A stretch of DNA of 64,000 bases from NCBI GenBank assembly GCA_039881145.1, contig JAYKKI010000009.1:13471001-13535000 (forward strand). Direction: 5' to 3'. Shown piece after piece: positions 36,191 to 48,202 of the stretch (positions within the stretch are counted from its first letter, which is position 1; the number at the start of each line of letters is the position of its first letter). The notes beneath the pieces were generated by a model. That model saw nothing but the letters and a program-made list of their open reading frames with translations, was not told the origin of the DNA and made no database searches. The translations under genes and the position numbers were made by a program. Origin of the DNA: Druceiella hillmani. Its lineage: Eukaryota; Arthropoda; Insecta; Lepidoptera; Hepialidae.

Positions 36191-38800
36191 CATTATTAAA
36201 AAATACACTTTTTTCTTATCTTAGGACCATATTTTTTCCCAAAAAAAAGCTACATGATTATTTATAAGAGCAATTAATTTGTCGAATTTCTATCAAATAG
36301 AAATACAAGTTGGTGACTATAAATTAATTTACGGAATAAAACAAAATGGAGACCATTGTAATGAAGATGAATTTTCTTAAAATTTAAAATATTTCACAAT
36401 ATCTAACAGATACAGTAAGACTTCACTAGTGATATGAGAAATCATTTTAGTTGCTTGGCGAAGAGGAAACGTTTATATTTTACCACATCTATCTCGAATA
36501 TATTTCACTGGGTCAAGCAGTCATGTAACTACAAACTACTATGCCAATAAGCACTATGTAGACGACATGTTATTTACATAGTTGGCAAACAAATATACCA
36601 ATTATTTTATTCGAAAGAAGATAAATGGAGCTTTCATGATGCTAAAATTATTTCAATTCGCACTTCCCTAGCCCATTTAATATAACATGCGCTACTTTAC
36701 TATAATAAATTCATATGCTAAATTCATTTACTCATATTGGGACTAATATATGTTTTGTATGCTATGGAAAGTCGATGATAAATAGTTTGATTCCTATTTA
36801 AATCACAATTATATTATCTATTTTAAAAATAATAAATAGTCTAGATGTGGCTCACATTTCTTAACGAGAATATGAGCTTTTTTTATGTTATAATTATGTC
36901 GCAACAATATTTTAATCTTGAGCTAATATATGCCATTCTTGATCATATATTTTTTCTGTCGAAAATGAATTGTGGTATATAATTTGGCTCATACAGTAAT
37001 CAAAATATGAGAAATTTTAATAAATTAATTGGACACCTCTATAAAAAATCAAATTTTGACATTTAAGTTTGGAAAAAGTATATAAATCTTATAAATACTA
37101 ATATAACCACGGAAATTTCAAACGTGTAAAGGAACGTATAAAATGTTAATAAGAGCCTACATTCGTAATTTTAAACAATGTATAAATATTAAAGATATGC
37201 AAACTATATGAACATATTACTTATATATCTTCCACATACGTGAATAAAACAATTTGTCCGCCTATACATTAATTTCATATTGTAAGTTCAACGAAATTAT
37301 TTAATATCGGAGTTTTTACTAATTCCATGGAATTATTTCATTTTTTCAAGCTTTCAAAACAAATGGTGAAAATAAAATAGATACTGCGAAACAATTTGGA
37401 AACTCATATCTTGCCAAGAAGATATCTCTTCTATGTTTTCAATATTCTTCCATGAGAAAAAAATATTCATCTTTAAGTTCTTTATATAGAAAAGTACGAG
37501 CGAATATTTCTATATTTCTATATTTAAAATGTTATCCCCATAAGTATTAAACTGAAAAACTTTGATGCTATGATATAGAAATTGGTAGACAGATGTTACG
37601 TAATATATCTGGTTACAGAATCGTAAGAACTGTCAAACAACAAATTTCATTATGATCAGTCAATTGGATTTTGCATTAGATTGCCAGGTGAACATGTAAA
37701 AAAACATACAAATACATTTTCCTATTTTATGCTTTTGACTTTTCTTTTGAAGAGGTCAATACAGTATGATCAATTTTCAACAAATATTTGAGTTTGAGTT
37801 TTTGGACGTTTACAATATTTCCTTAAACATTACATCATTTCCAAGCAAAATGTTATAATTTGTGGTAAAGTCAAGTTTAGAGAAAATGTTGTCCTTGGTA
37901 TGAATCAGGAGTATCATTATAAAATATGTTATTTTGATCACCTAGCTGTGTTATTTTTTAAACGTACTACGCTATTAATATTTTTAGAGTGTTCAAAGAA
38001 CGTAAATAACGCATAGGTTTCTTAAAAAAATGTTTCGAAATTATTTAGAATTTTTTAGCAAAATATCCTGTATGTTAATACGATACATTATAATGGTTTA
38101 TATGATTGAGAAGACACTTATTAATTTGCACTTATACTTTCTTTGAACAAATAATAATTTTTAAGACCCTCAAAAGTGGAAGAAATACTTTTATAACGAC
38201 GTCAAAGTCCAATCAGACTGGTGTTCCCCATGTTCTACATATGTAAATCAACATTTGGTAATATAAAATACATTCGTATAATTATGAGTGAATTTCCATT
38301 GAATTCACATTTCCATGAATTCTGGGTTTGTGAAACTATATGTTATAAATATAACAGTGAATATTAGAGGCACCGAGTATCTACTCATAAAGATGTAACC
38401 GAGTGCAAAATATCTTATTGCTGCATTCATCAAAACGCTACTTGATCGTCGCTTGGCACTTATTTTTATGGAAATAAATATAATTTGGTTGGAAAAATGA
38501 AATATACTGTATTATTTAAACATTATCATACTAATTAATGCGGTGACGATTAATAATATTCGATATGCGGGTAAAATTTGATTAAAATAAAATATATCGC
38601 GTTTATTTTTTTGAGACATGTCCTTATGTTTTTAACCTTCAGTGTAGTTACGTGTTAGTCTAATGATATTTTTTGGTAACCTTAATAAATATTAACATGT
38701 TATTAAATTTTTAATTTGATATCTTAGGACGTCATGGGGATTTTCACGAAAGTTTTTGGAAATATTTTTAAGGAGAAGGTATCGACTCAGCAATTGATTT
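36191..38800. other. Non-coding interior of block P, copy B
   Basis: AT-rich and collinear with about 3360-6450 of copy A. I see no gene or structured RNA in it. Confidence 0.5.
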
Positions 38801-38958
38801 TGTTATTAGATGTAACAAAATAATTACTAATATGACAACTTACACCTCTGTAGAATTTGTATTATTCTGTCTGGAAACACTGATTACGACAAAGGGTTAT
38901 TGCCTTTTGTGGTTTCTTTATTAAGTTAGTTTATTCAAAAACACACTGTGTTTTATCA
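38801..38958 (+). repeat. Candidate copia 5' LTR, copy B
   Basis: It starts TGTTATTAGATG and ends in CA directly before the primer-binding site, as expected for TG...CA ends. It is shorter than copy A (6450-6689) through an internal deletion near 38873-38910. Confidence 0.5.
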
Positions 38959-38976
38959 GGTTATGTGTCCAGTCCC
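38959..38976 (+). other. Copia-type primer-binding site, copy B
   Basis: GGTTATGTGTCCAGTCCC differs at only two of the first 17 positions from the Drosophila copia site for initiator methionine tRNA, as I recall it (GGTTATGGGCCCAGTCC). Confidence 0.65.
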
Positions 38977-39023
38977 ACTCTCAATTATAAGTTCGTTTAA
39001 AAATACAGTAAGTTTGGGTTTAA

Positions 39024-39438
39024 TATGTCGACAAACTACCTAACTAATGCCATAAAATTAAACAGCCATGCGAGGATTGGTGTTTTGTAGCGGAAAAGAT
39101 CCTTGTTTTGGAGAGAATGGCGGACGCTTTTAAGCAACCATCATCGCCGACAGCCACTGCGTTTCCTGCAAAATCTCATAAGTATATAACTGAGAAATCT
39201 TATCCATGACCGGCACAGACACTGAAAGGAACTGGTTTTGAAATAAATGACCATTGGATTGGGTGGCTTATATAAGCCGGGCTTCCAGTAAAGTTTGGGC
39301 CAATGATAATGGTCGTTGAGCATTCAAGCGTTAATATCAGTGCAGACGCTATAAAAACCAAATTGTTGGGTATGCAAACCAAGTGTGCAGAAAAAGCGAA
39401 GACAAATGAATTTAGTCCAGTTTTTCTCACTAAGAAGT
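39024..39438 (+). pseudogene. Copia-type gag remnant, copy B
   Basis: It starts MSTNYLTNA like copy A and then runs through stops. The recognisable parts are an HDRHRH.KELVLK segment, matching the copy A HDRHRN segment, and EHSSVNISADAIKTKLLGM (39316-39375), which matches the end of copia Gag before the zinc knuckle. Relative to copy A, the zinc-knuckle stretch (copy A about 7276-7500) is deleted, and the match resumes at NEFSPVFLTKK. Confidence 0.7.
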
Positions 39439-39458
39439 TCAATCAAACCAATTGGCTC

Positions 39459-39640
39459 AAAGATTCGGGCGCCAGCACTCATTTAGTTTCGAATGTTAAC
39501 ATGTTGTCTAATGTTTCTAACCAACCCAAAACCAAGGAAATTATTGTGGAAAATCAAATGATTGTTCGCAGAATTGTCGCAGGTGACCGACATATTACAA
39601 CATGTATGGGTAATAAGGAGATAATGACAAAAATTTTATA
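39459..39640 (+). pseudogene. Copia-type aspartic protease remnant
   Basis: WLKDSGASTHLVSN (39453-39494) is the active-site motif of copia proteases, which cut the polyprotein; the usual form is W-DSGAS-H. The frame continues to 39640 and then stops. The catalytic Asp is still present at about 39462. Confidence 0.8.
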
Positions 39641-39829
39641 AATGACAAAAATGTTTTGTGTGTGACTTCATTACGAACTCACTGTTAGTGAGTAAAATTA
39701 TTGCGATATTTAGTCAGCGTGGATGTTCAATTTACAATTCATAGAATGAATGTATCGGAGAGGCAAACTTATAAAATGGCGTATATAGTTTAAACATTGT
39801 GAAGTCTGAGTAACTCTCAGCAGCAGCAG

Positions 39830-40332
39830 TCAAAACTTCATGTACGACTTGGCACAGGCGGGTAGGTCATGTAGATATGAAATACTTGAATTAATTGAAA
39901 AATGGTGCAGTTGAAAGGGTTAACTTCGATGAAAAATATGGTATCAGTAAGACCAGCTGCATAATATGTTGTTCAGGAAGCCAAACCAGACTTCCGTTTC
40001 CTCAGAGTGCAAGCGGAAGTCAGGAGATTCTAGAACTGATTCACACAGATTTATGTGAGTCAATGAAAAATTAATCACTTGGCAAAACTAGATATTACCC
40101 ATTATATGTGGATGACTTCAGCGGGATGTGCTTTTTATATTTTCTGCAGCCCAAGAATGAAACCTTTATGTGTTTCATACAATATAAAGAACTTGCTGAG
40201 AATCAACAGTCCAAAAAGATAAAAACATTGGGATCAGGCAATGATGGAGAGTTTTATTCAGCAGAAATAGTAAATTATTTAAAGCAATGCGGTATAGTCC
40301 ATCAGAAAACAAATTGTTCCGGAACAAAATAG
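39830..40332 (+). pseudogene. Copia-type GAG-pre-integrase and integrase core remnant
   Basis: The first part reads HVRLGTGG/RLGHAGR-like sequence and LELIEKW (39840-39915), then a Cys-rich stretch and ELIHTDLCE (40036-40062), the start of the integrase core. The frame 40108-40332 reads DDFSGMCFLYFLQPKNETF, then TLGSGNDGEF, then GIVHQKT. The usual second catalytic motif is SDNGGEF; here it is SGNDGEF, so the catalytic Asp is lost. Stops separate the pieces. Integrase would insert element DNA into chromosomes. Confidence 0.8.
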
Positions 40333-40735
40333 GGTGTGTGAGAGGATGAATAGGTCAATAGTTGAGAAGGCTCGTTATAAATAACGACTATTATGGTAGA
40401 AAGAAGTAGCGACCTAAAGGCTAACTAAAGAGATGGTTCCTGTGAGCAAGAGTAGCTTAGATGCAGAAGAATGAAATAAAAAGATGAGACATATGTTCTG
40501 ATGAGTGAAGTGACAAAGAGGACAGTTTTTTTGGTACATTCTTGCCAGAAGACAAGAATCTCAATTCTAGGCGGTATGACGTCAATCTACTAGAGAAGCG
40601 TGTTAGACGCAAACCGGACTATTATGGTATTGCGAACATGTGTGTAGAAGTATCAGGTGAGCAGATTACTCTTCATGGTGCGGTAACTGGATCAGGAAAA
40701 GTGCATTGACGTTGCGCGATGAGGTAAGAATTAAA

Positions 40736-40985
40736 ATCGTTACGTGAAATTAACACTTGGGAGATAGTGGACAGACCGAAAAACGGTACGGTAGTGAAAA
40801 ATAAAGAGGTGTTTAAAAAGAAATATAATAGTAAAGACGATGTGTGTTCCAGAGCAAGCCTTGTTGCTAAGGGCTTCACCCAAAGGGAAAGGGTAGACTT
40901 TATTGAAACATTCTCACCAGTTTTAAGGTATTCAACGTTGAGACTATTGATAGCTTTAAGTGTTAAAACTACTTCAAATTTTTAA
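40736..40985 (+). pseudogene. Copia-type reverse transcriptase, N-terminal fragment
   Basis: The frame reads SLREINTWEIVDRPKNGT, then FKKKYNSKDD, LVAKGFTQRE, ETFSPVLRYSTLRLLIALS and a stop. These are the first blocks of the copia-type reverse transcriptase. The catalytic YVDD block lies downstream in complete elements and is missing, since similarity ends at about 40970. Confidence 0.85.
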
Positions 40986-40990
40986 TTAAC

Positions 40991-41493
40991 ATCAATAAGG
41001 AGATTACATATTCGAAGCAAATATATTCAATATTATTGAATATGTTAGTATTTTAAGGCTTCTAAACAATGCACAAAATTTCAAAAATTTATGAATATTT
41101 GTCTATATTTTCTATTGTACATATTTCTCTGAAACTACTAGTCAGATTGCAATTATTTCATTTTTATTGGCTTAAGTATCTTTCAACTTAAAGAATAGTG
41201 ATGATTTTATAAAAATCAGTTTTGTAGTTTAAAATAGAAAATAAAAAGTCGGTTTAATTTTTAATTATATTACTATTTACTCGTACGTTGTCAACGCTAT
41301 TGTTTTGTTTAGATATCAACAAACTCTAGAAACAGTGTCTGCCTAGTTTACGCAATTAAAGCAGCAGAAAGGAAGTTAGAATTTAATACAGCACTTCCTT
41401 GTGTACGATATTGATGGTTGGACTATCTGGTGCTAAAATCATCTATAAGAAGCAATTCTCCCTTAAGTCTATGCCTACAACATTTTATAACTG
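40991..41493. other. Unassigned stretch after the copia relic
   Basis: No gene or repeat copy is recognised. It is AT-rich to about 41330 and slightly less so after that. Confidence 0.35.
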
Positions 41494-41555
41494 GCCCACA
41501 GTCTATTGGTACGTCACTGACTTGTTAGAAAGTGACGTACTAATAGACTGTGGGC
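41494..41555. repeat. 25-bp near-perfect hairpin
   Basis: Arms 41494-41518 (GCCCACAGTCTATTGGTACG...) and 41531-41555 (...CTAATAGACTGTGGGC) pair with one mismatch around a 12-base loop. It has no other copy in the window. Confidence 0.9.
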
Positions 41556-41599
41556 GGTATAAATCAGCCATTCATCGAAAATGTACTTAACAGTAGGAG

Positions 41600-44250
41600 A
41601 GTGTGAAATTTTGGTAATCTTGTTAACATATGTGGGAAACTTCGAAGGCATCACTTAACTGTTAAATTGTTAGGTCACATTGATATCTTCCTAGTGTATA
41701 TTTCTCAGAACTTTCAACTGTAAGCGTATATCATGTGATGGATGGCTTTCCTAATGAATTTTGGCAACAAAACGTTCAAAAACTTTGCTGAAAATTTCTA
41801 AATTCTCTAAAATATTTATGAAATATTAAACAAATTTAAGGAGATAGCAAAACCATATTTTCCTCTCGTTGCTTTTGAAGACCAGTACAAAATCTTAAAT
41901 TTAAATCTTATATATAAGTCGGACTTAAAATGACAAAATAATTTTAAATGTAATACAATTCCTTATAAGCCTATATATCATCGTCATATTAAGCCTGGAT
42001 GATTTCTTATAAGCGAAAGAGATCTGTACATTTCCTGCCATTGGGGAACACAAAATTTACATGAAATATTTTTAAAATATTACTGTAATCATTACTGTCC
42101 CTCTTCTGTGTTAATTTCCTTAATTGTTTTATTTTAAAAATTATGTACGTGGAAAATATTAGCGGTTATTTTGCTAACATTGCTATTAAAATTAAGTTTA
42201 AATACCCATATATTTAATAAAATAACAAGGAAATATTTTGCCAAAAAATATGTATTCCTAACATAAAAGAAGTTAATCTCTATTGTAACCAACATGAGAA
42301 AATTGAAGAAAATTAATTCTGTAATATATCGGTACATAGCACAGTCGTCGAAAGAATAATGTTTAAAGATTAAATCACATAAATTCCTTTATACTTTTTA
42401 TGTAATGTCATACGAAAAAAGGCTATGACTAATTTTGGAACGGTGAAGGAACCTGCTGGCCACTGTAGCGAAATTTACTTATTGAGTAAGGTGAGAGAGA
42501 GAGAGTTCTTGGTAGAAAACGCCCTTGACAACTATCGAACTATAATTAACGCTCAGAACTTTACTCAAAAATTCATCTCAATAAGTTGATTTAATTACGA
42601 TGCGGTATGTTAGAGAAAATGTGGCCCTGGCTGCACGGTTTCCAGCACGCAGTCGATAGGTTAGTGCCGCCGAAGTTTGGACATGTTAATATAAAATTGT
42701 ATGCTTAGAAACTCATTCTTAAGTAAGCCTATGAATTTATTAATTAGAATGGATGTATAGAGAAAATTTTAAATATATCTCGTCTCAAAATATATTCGTC
42801 AATGATTAAGCTAGCGCTTTCAAATATTGCCGGATGAATATTTAAAATTGAATTTCAATTCACTTACACATATTTGACCGAAACAAAAGGAAGCATTATT
42901 TTAAAGAAACTAACAAGAGAGAGAAAAAAATTCCGTTAAAGAATATTAATTTCGGGGAAAATGAAAGTTGGATTGTAATTTTAACATCATTTTGGTATAT
43001 ATAAATAGACTAAAGTTCTAAAAAGTATAGAGCAACGAACAGCCATCCACGCCAGGGAAGTGGCGTGGATGGCTGTTCGTTGTCACTAATAGACACGCCT
43101 TCCATAATCAAAATTCTTTGGAAACAAGTGAGCTGCTATGAGTGGAGAATAAGTTAGTGGATGAAGGAAATCATAATCGTCTATTTTGCTCTCGACCGTT
43201 GAATTTGTACATGCGTGAAAGAGATGAAAATACCCCACGCTAATAAGAAACAAAATTATATATACCAAAAGCAATGATAAATCATTTAAAAATTTTATTG
43301 AAATTTAGCTTTGAGAGTAATGCATAATTTATCGATGGGACTTTGGGGATATTACTATGTTGTCGTATGGATTAATTTTTTCAGTTAGATATTTTTTAAT
43401 GCGTGAAATATTTGCACATAAGATTGGAATTACATATTTACATTCTTAATAAGTACTGCAGTAGTAGTTATCAAATAAAACAATGAGGTGCGCCCATATT
43501 TACAAATTTATTAAATTTATTTAATTATATTTATTTCAAATTTACGTAACTCGTATTAATTTTACGTAAGTTAAAAAAGTAAATATATTGTTAAAATAAC
43601 ACTTCACTCAAAGCAAAAATGAGAATATTTCTTTTTACAAAAGAGTATAAGTCTAGTACATCAAAAAAACGAAGTTCATTGTTCCGTTTTAAATAAAATA
43701 AGGAAAATATGTCACGTATTTAACAAAATGGGGCTCGTATGCGATTAAAAATTTATACAAAACAAATGTGTTTTTGCTATAAATAAGGATAATTCACTAT
43801 CTTTGCTTTCAATTTGTAATCATATACTATACACTCAACAAATATAAACAAATTTAATAAGCTTCAAGAAAATAAAAATTAACGTTTAGATCATAATATT
43901 GCACTTACTATTTATAGGAAACTCTATGATGAACCTACTAACTTATTATATTAGACCTAATGCCAAGTTTTTTTGCGAAAGACATTTTTTATTATAATTT
44001 AATCAGAAAGTTATGCATACACCAGACACACTACGCTAATCTTGCTATCAGAGACAAAATTAGCTCTAGTGCACCAACATTAGATCTAATGAAATTTTTT
44101 TGGCTAAAATAAAATAATTTATGCATTAATACAACATCCACTGAATCTCTATTGAATACTTCAATATATACTCATATAAATTATAAGAATTTACGACGAA
44201 TATAAAACAAGCAATGAATATATCTAAAGCGTTTTTTAAACATTAAATAT
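41600..44250. other. Unique AT-rich stretch
   Basis: No gene is supported. It holds one GC-rich perfect hairpin (43033-43082) and a less AT-rich patch at about 42430-42690 whose frames are broken and unrecognised. Confidence 0.4.
43033..43082. repeat. Perfect 22-bp GC-rich hairpin
   Basis: Arms at 43033-43054 and 43061-43082 are exact inverted complements around the 6-base loop GGGAAG. The arm starts CAACGAACAGCC. Perfect pairing in an old, AT-rich region implies recent origin or selection. CTAA follows three bases after the stem, but no other Helitron mark is seen. Confidence 0.95.
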
Positions 44251-44254
44251 TACT

Positions 44255-44365
44255 CAAAATTAAATAAAACTCCGTGATGTAGCATTATTTCTACTTTCTT
44301 TAAGTTCTTTACCACGACCTAGGTTTCGTTGTATTACAATATCTTTAGATGGGCAATTAACATAG
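44255..44365 (-). mobile_element. Single-arm relic of the foldback element
   Basis: One arm only. The stretch GTGATGTAGCATTATTTCTA (44273-44292) is followed by CTTTCTTTAAGTTCTTTACC and then the hammerhead-like motif on the minus strand (44312-44352). It matches the left arm of the 51.1 kb element. The second arm is missing. Confidence 0.7.
44312..44352 (-). ncRNA. Hammerhead-like motif, degenerate
   Basis: On the minus strand the core reads CTAAAGA instead of CTGAAGA, so the invariant G is lost. One stem II pair is also broken. GAAA, the ACC/GGT stem III and the GTC triplet remain. It is predicted inactive. Confidence 0.35.
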
Positions 44366-44429
44366 GTTAACCCTTAGGAAGTTCCAACAGCTTTTATATA
44401 TTACAAAAAACAATAATGGAAGCCGGGTT

Positions 44430-45560
44430 TATGAGGGTTTTCTCACTGCTTACGTTAATGAGTTTATCGTAGGGAAGTGGTGTTAATTTTATTACAATTT
44501 CGAAAGTTTATTATGTAACTTTCGAAAATATAGTACAAATCATAAATTTCACTAAGGCGTTTGACTTTATAGAAAACCATTTTTTATGGCAAGATATAAA
44601 TATTTATACGATAAAAGAAAGTTAAACTAGTTTATGCGGTAAGCGTCAACTACTCATCACCTTAACTATTTAAATCACTGCTCGAGTATATTATGACAGC
44701 TAAGATAAGATGGTAGAGGCGTTAAAATTAATGGCCAATTCAAATCAAATAATTGTTTTGCTGATGATATTGCGCTCTTTAGTGACTACGCACAAACTCT
44801 ACGAGAGAAGCTGTTACGTAACGAGCACACTCTGTTAGAGATTTGGAGGACTGATACGACCATTTCTGCAAGAAATGTTGATAGAATTAAATAATTATTG
44901 CAATCAGGTAGGTTTTCACATGAACATGCCAAAACAAAAGCCATGTTCAACAAAGAATTAGCACTTAAAGTCAAGCTAGAAGGTGAAATTCTGAAAACTG
45001 TGAAGATTTTACTTACCTCGTCAGACACATTACTTTTGATCCAAAATAAATTTAAGAAATATACAAAAGTTGGCAAATGCATTGAAACACCAATAGCGAA
45101 CGAAATATATATTTTGAATGTAAGAATTCTTGCAAAGATTTTCTACCCATTCTAACTAATGGAGCACAAAAATGGATGTTAATTTAAAATAGTTTAGAAA
45201 AGATAAAAATAACGGAAATAAAAATTGCATGCACTATATTAAAATTGCAACTGGTACACAAAGCACCAAAAATACTACTTTAGCTACGATAAAAGTCACT
45301 GACGAAATCGGACAGGTTTCGAAACTCAATTGAAATTGAATGACCACCAAAGGTGACCTAATGACGATCGTTAGACGAGGGAGGATACGGTGTGGTGCTC
45401 GCTCGCGAAAGTTCGCACATTCGGTGATACACCGAATGCGAATAACTTCAAAGTCTTGGCGTGTTTCGGATCAGAGTCAACGCCAAAAAACGAGTGGAAA
45501 TATAGGTGTGAGGTATCTGCCTACCTTTGGGATGACTTGTAATCTAAAATTATGTATCCT
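44430..45560 (+). pseudogene. RTE-clade LINE reverse transcriptase remnant
   Basis: Pieces follow the order of RTE-type reverse transcriptase. FTKAFDFIEN (44548-44577) matches the usual YEKAFDSVE block. GVKINGQ (about 44728-44748) and FADDIALFSDYAQTL (44757-44801) carry the catalytic Asp pair. A KTKAMFNKELALKVKL segment (44931-44980) follows, then DFTYLVRHI in a shifted frame (about 45002-45028), matching the Y-YLGQ block, and NGAQKWM (about 45158), matching the YGAETW block. Stops and shifts are frequent. The endonuclease part was not found upstream. The 3' limit is uncertain. Confidence 0.8.
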
Positions 45561-45599
45561 TCTAAATTATATTAGATTTTATTATTAAATTGTAAGTTG

Positions 45600-48060
45600 T
45601 AAGAATATCATATAAATAAGTTATAAGGAATGAGATAAGTTAATGAAAATAATGTGTGACTAATTAATAAAGTGAGCAAGAACGTTATGATAGATTATAA
45701 TAAATTAGTTAATGAAACATATATTTTAAATGATAGAATACATAAGTCTTCTTATCAGAAAATATTGAAAATTATAAACTCGACCACGAGAAAATAATAC
45801 CAAGTGATGCGTAAATTGGGAAAACAAACTTTTCATCTCAAGTGAAGGAAAAACAAATACTCTAAGCTCAAGACGGGCACCAAATTGCAACATAGGTAAA
45901 CGGCATAAGTTTTGTTTAAGATTCCTTCCCTAGCTTTTAGTATTATAACGTTGCCGTTTATTGAATATACAGCGAGACTTATGGAGCTGTTAGTGATGAC
46001 GCGATCAAAGCTGGAAATGTTTATTAGGGCTGTTGTCAGAACGAGAATTAATATGAAATAAAAACAACATATACTTTTAAACGTCTATATCACTTTGCAA
46101 TTATATCACAACAGAATGACACGAGCTACCAGGCGGACGAATAATTAGATCTAGGGACGAACGTGGTAAAAATACAAGGTTTCTTTAAAATAACTGAGGA
46201 ATCCAGAAATATTATTAAAAATTTTCGTGTATGAGTAGAGATTAAAAATTAGAAATTGTGAAAAATGTGAATGTTAAAAATTAGAATACACGAATAGCGT
46301 AAATAATAAGGACAATATCCACACTGTCTAATTTCAATATTGCTAGATTAAAAAATAATTGTTGCAAACAAATGTCACACTATTTACAAAATCCCCTTTA
46401 AGATTAATTTATCTCGGACTCTCGACTGCAAGATAATCCTATTGTCAAATATTCAAGTAGCACTAAGACATAAGCCCTTTTTAATGTTACATATATACAT
46501 TTAGAAATGATTTAAGTTGTTTAAATGTCGTTTTGTAAAAAGTACCTGGGCTAAAGGACTAGTCGCGGCGAGTTTCGGGTTTATGATTTAGGACAACTAC
46601 CTTGATGGTCATTAATTCGATTTTTTCTTAGCATTGCTTATATTAAATACCCTAAATAAATTCTGAATTTAATACAACTGCTTTACTTTGTTTTCTGCAA
46701 GCTCATTTATCAGTTATTTCTCACTTACCTTTAAAACTTCTTAATATTTCTTTTTTCGTAATCCCGTAACCAAATGGCATTAACTAAATCAACATAATTT
46801 CGTGGTTTCCATCTTTGCATCTATCCGTCAGTGTGCTACAGCATCATAATTCTTCCAGCTTAAGAGAAACTCTGAAAAAATTTTAAATGAAGATCTAGTT
46901 GAATTATGTGATTACGTGGGAATATATTTTGAATTTTTTTTCTAGTATTTGAAAAGTCTTTAAAAACACAATAACAGTATCTAACATTCTTTTTTAAAAC
47001 GACATTTAAAATTTTGTTGCTTTGTGTCATATTCCCCGTAAATTTTAAATATTTACCCACATATTTCAGAAACTTGAGATAATTATCACAACGGTATTCA
47101 TTGATGATTTTAACAAAATATTGTTTTAATTAACTGGGATCAATTAGTTAAAGAAATATCTGAAATTAATTTATTGACTTGCGCTTTTGTAAGACATAAT
47201 AAATAACATTCTTATGTTTATAAAGTTATAATTATTATAAAGTTAAATATTAACATTTCTTAATAAATATTATTTATATTTATTTACACTAATAAATATT
47301 ATTTAAACTTTCGTATCTGGCAAAGTATGGAGGAAAATCTTCATTTACCAGTATTACTTGTACTTGGCAAATGAAATTTATTCTTCAATTATTTCTATAT
47401 GAATTCCTATTATTTTTACAGAACTAATGTCGTTACTATTATCTTGGCTTTCGTAAATGAAATCTATTTCCAATTAAAACGAAATATGAGTATAATCAAT
47501 TAATAAAACATATGAATTTTATTACATTCTTTCACATAATCTGTAACACTTGCACTCTAGGAGAGAAGTCGTGTGTAGCAGAAGAGTAAAATCAGTATTG
47601 AATATTTTAAATAGATTTTTTAAAAATTTTTTCATTGTCAATATTTGAACCGTCATTGACGAGGATTGAGCCATTATGACGTGTCTCCTTATATTTATGC
47701 ACCAAGTTTTCCCACTGTGATTTATCTTTCGCTCGTTATAAGGCTTCAACCTCGTATCCAGATCCTTGTATACGAGGTAAGTAAATCCCGTAATTTTCGT
47801 CATCTATAATTATTTAATGCAATATTATATTTATTTAAAGCTCAGTTGATCAAAACCAATTATTAGGATAAATTAGAATATAGAAAAGAAATAAAATATA
47901 TACAATACAATAATTTGTGATAAAAATTTACAATTAACGAACAAAAATAAAGCTGTCATTAGAATCGTAATATTCTTATTCACAATGCCTACTGAATTCG
48001 ATATCAGTATTTATTGAAATTTTATTAAGCTACACAGTTGACAGTTTTTAATTTTCTTCA
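45600..48060. other. Unique AT-rich stretch
   Basis: No gene is supported. A 93-codon minus-strand frame (47803-47522) contains YKDLDTRLKPYNERKINHSG but matches nothing I know. A short inverted repeat (CCTCGTAT ... ATACGAGG) lies at about 47750-47778. Confidence 0.35.
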
Positions 48061-48062
48061 TA

Positions 48063-48187
48063 TTCTAGAATCACATTCTAGAATAAAATTTCGTCACCTT
48101 CTAGAATCAATTAAAACATTAAGTTGTCAAGTATGTTTTTAACACAACTTCGGGAAATTTCTAGAAAGATTCTCGGAACTTCTAGAA
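48063..48187. promoter_or_regulatory. Array of heat-shock-element-like motifs
   Basis: TTCTAGAA occurs at 48063-48070, 48076-48083 and 48099-48106. A four-unit run TTCnnGAAnnTTCnnGAA lies at 48149-48166, and another TTCTAGAA at 48180-48187. Alternating TTC and GAA units two bases apart are the binding pattern of heat-shock factor. The first three lie outside the presumed mariner end (48119), the rest inside its 5' untranslated region. Confidence 0.5.
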
Positions 48188-48202
48188 AGTTTTATTGTAA
48201 TG

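Larger units (their letters stand above)
33190..39438 (+). repeat. Block P, copy B
   Basis: Collinear with 93-7538, with many small indels. Copy B has extra sequence at about 33290-33450. It lacks the 1480-2260 portion of copy A (the match jumps from GAAGGATTC near 34815 to a segment like copy A 2270) and the TA microsatellite of copy A. It is preceded directly by inverted block Q rather than block R. Confidence 0.85.
38801..40990 (+). mobile_element. Copia-superfamily LTR retrotransposon, 3'-truncated relic
   Basis: From left to right it holds a candidate 5' LTR (38801-38958), primer-binding site (38959-38976), gag (39024-39438), protease (39459-39640), GAG-pre-integrase and integrase (39830-40332), and the first part of reverse transcriptase (40736-40985). 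This order, with integrase before reverse transcriptase, is diagnostic of copia. The rest of reverse transcriptase, RNase H and the 3' LTR were not found. Every domain is interrupted by stops and shifts. The left part is shared with block P copy A. Confidence 0.85.

Noticed and set aside
43083..43090. Helitron 3' end (hairpin followed by CTAA and T)
   Set aside because: The stem is far longer and the spacing to CTAA shorter than in Helitrons, and no 5' TC end or Rep/helicase sequence is seen.
45401..45460. Hairpin near TTCGCACATTCGGTG
   Set aside because: It is short and imperfect, lies inside the RTE remnant region, and has no further support.
47522..47803. 93-codon minus-strand frame just before the mariner
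   Set aside because: No recognised motif, no second copy to compare, and AT-rich composition allows frames of this length by chance.
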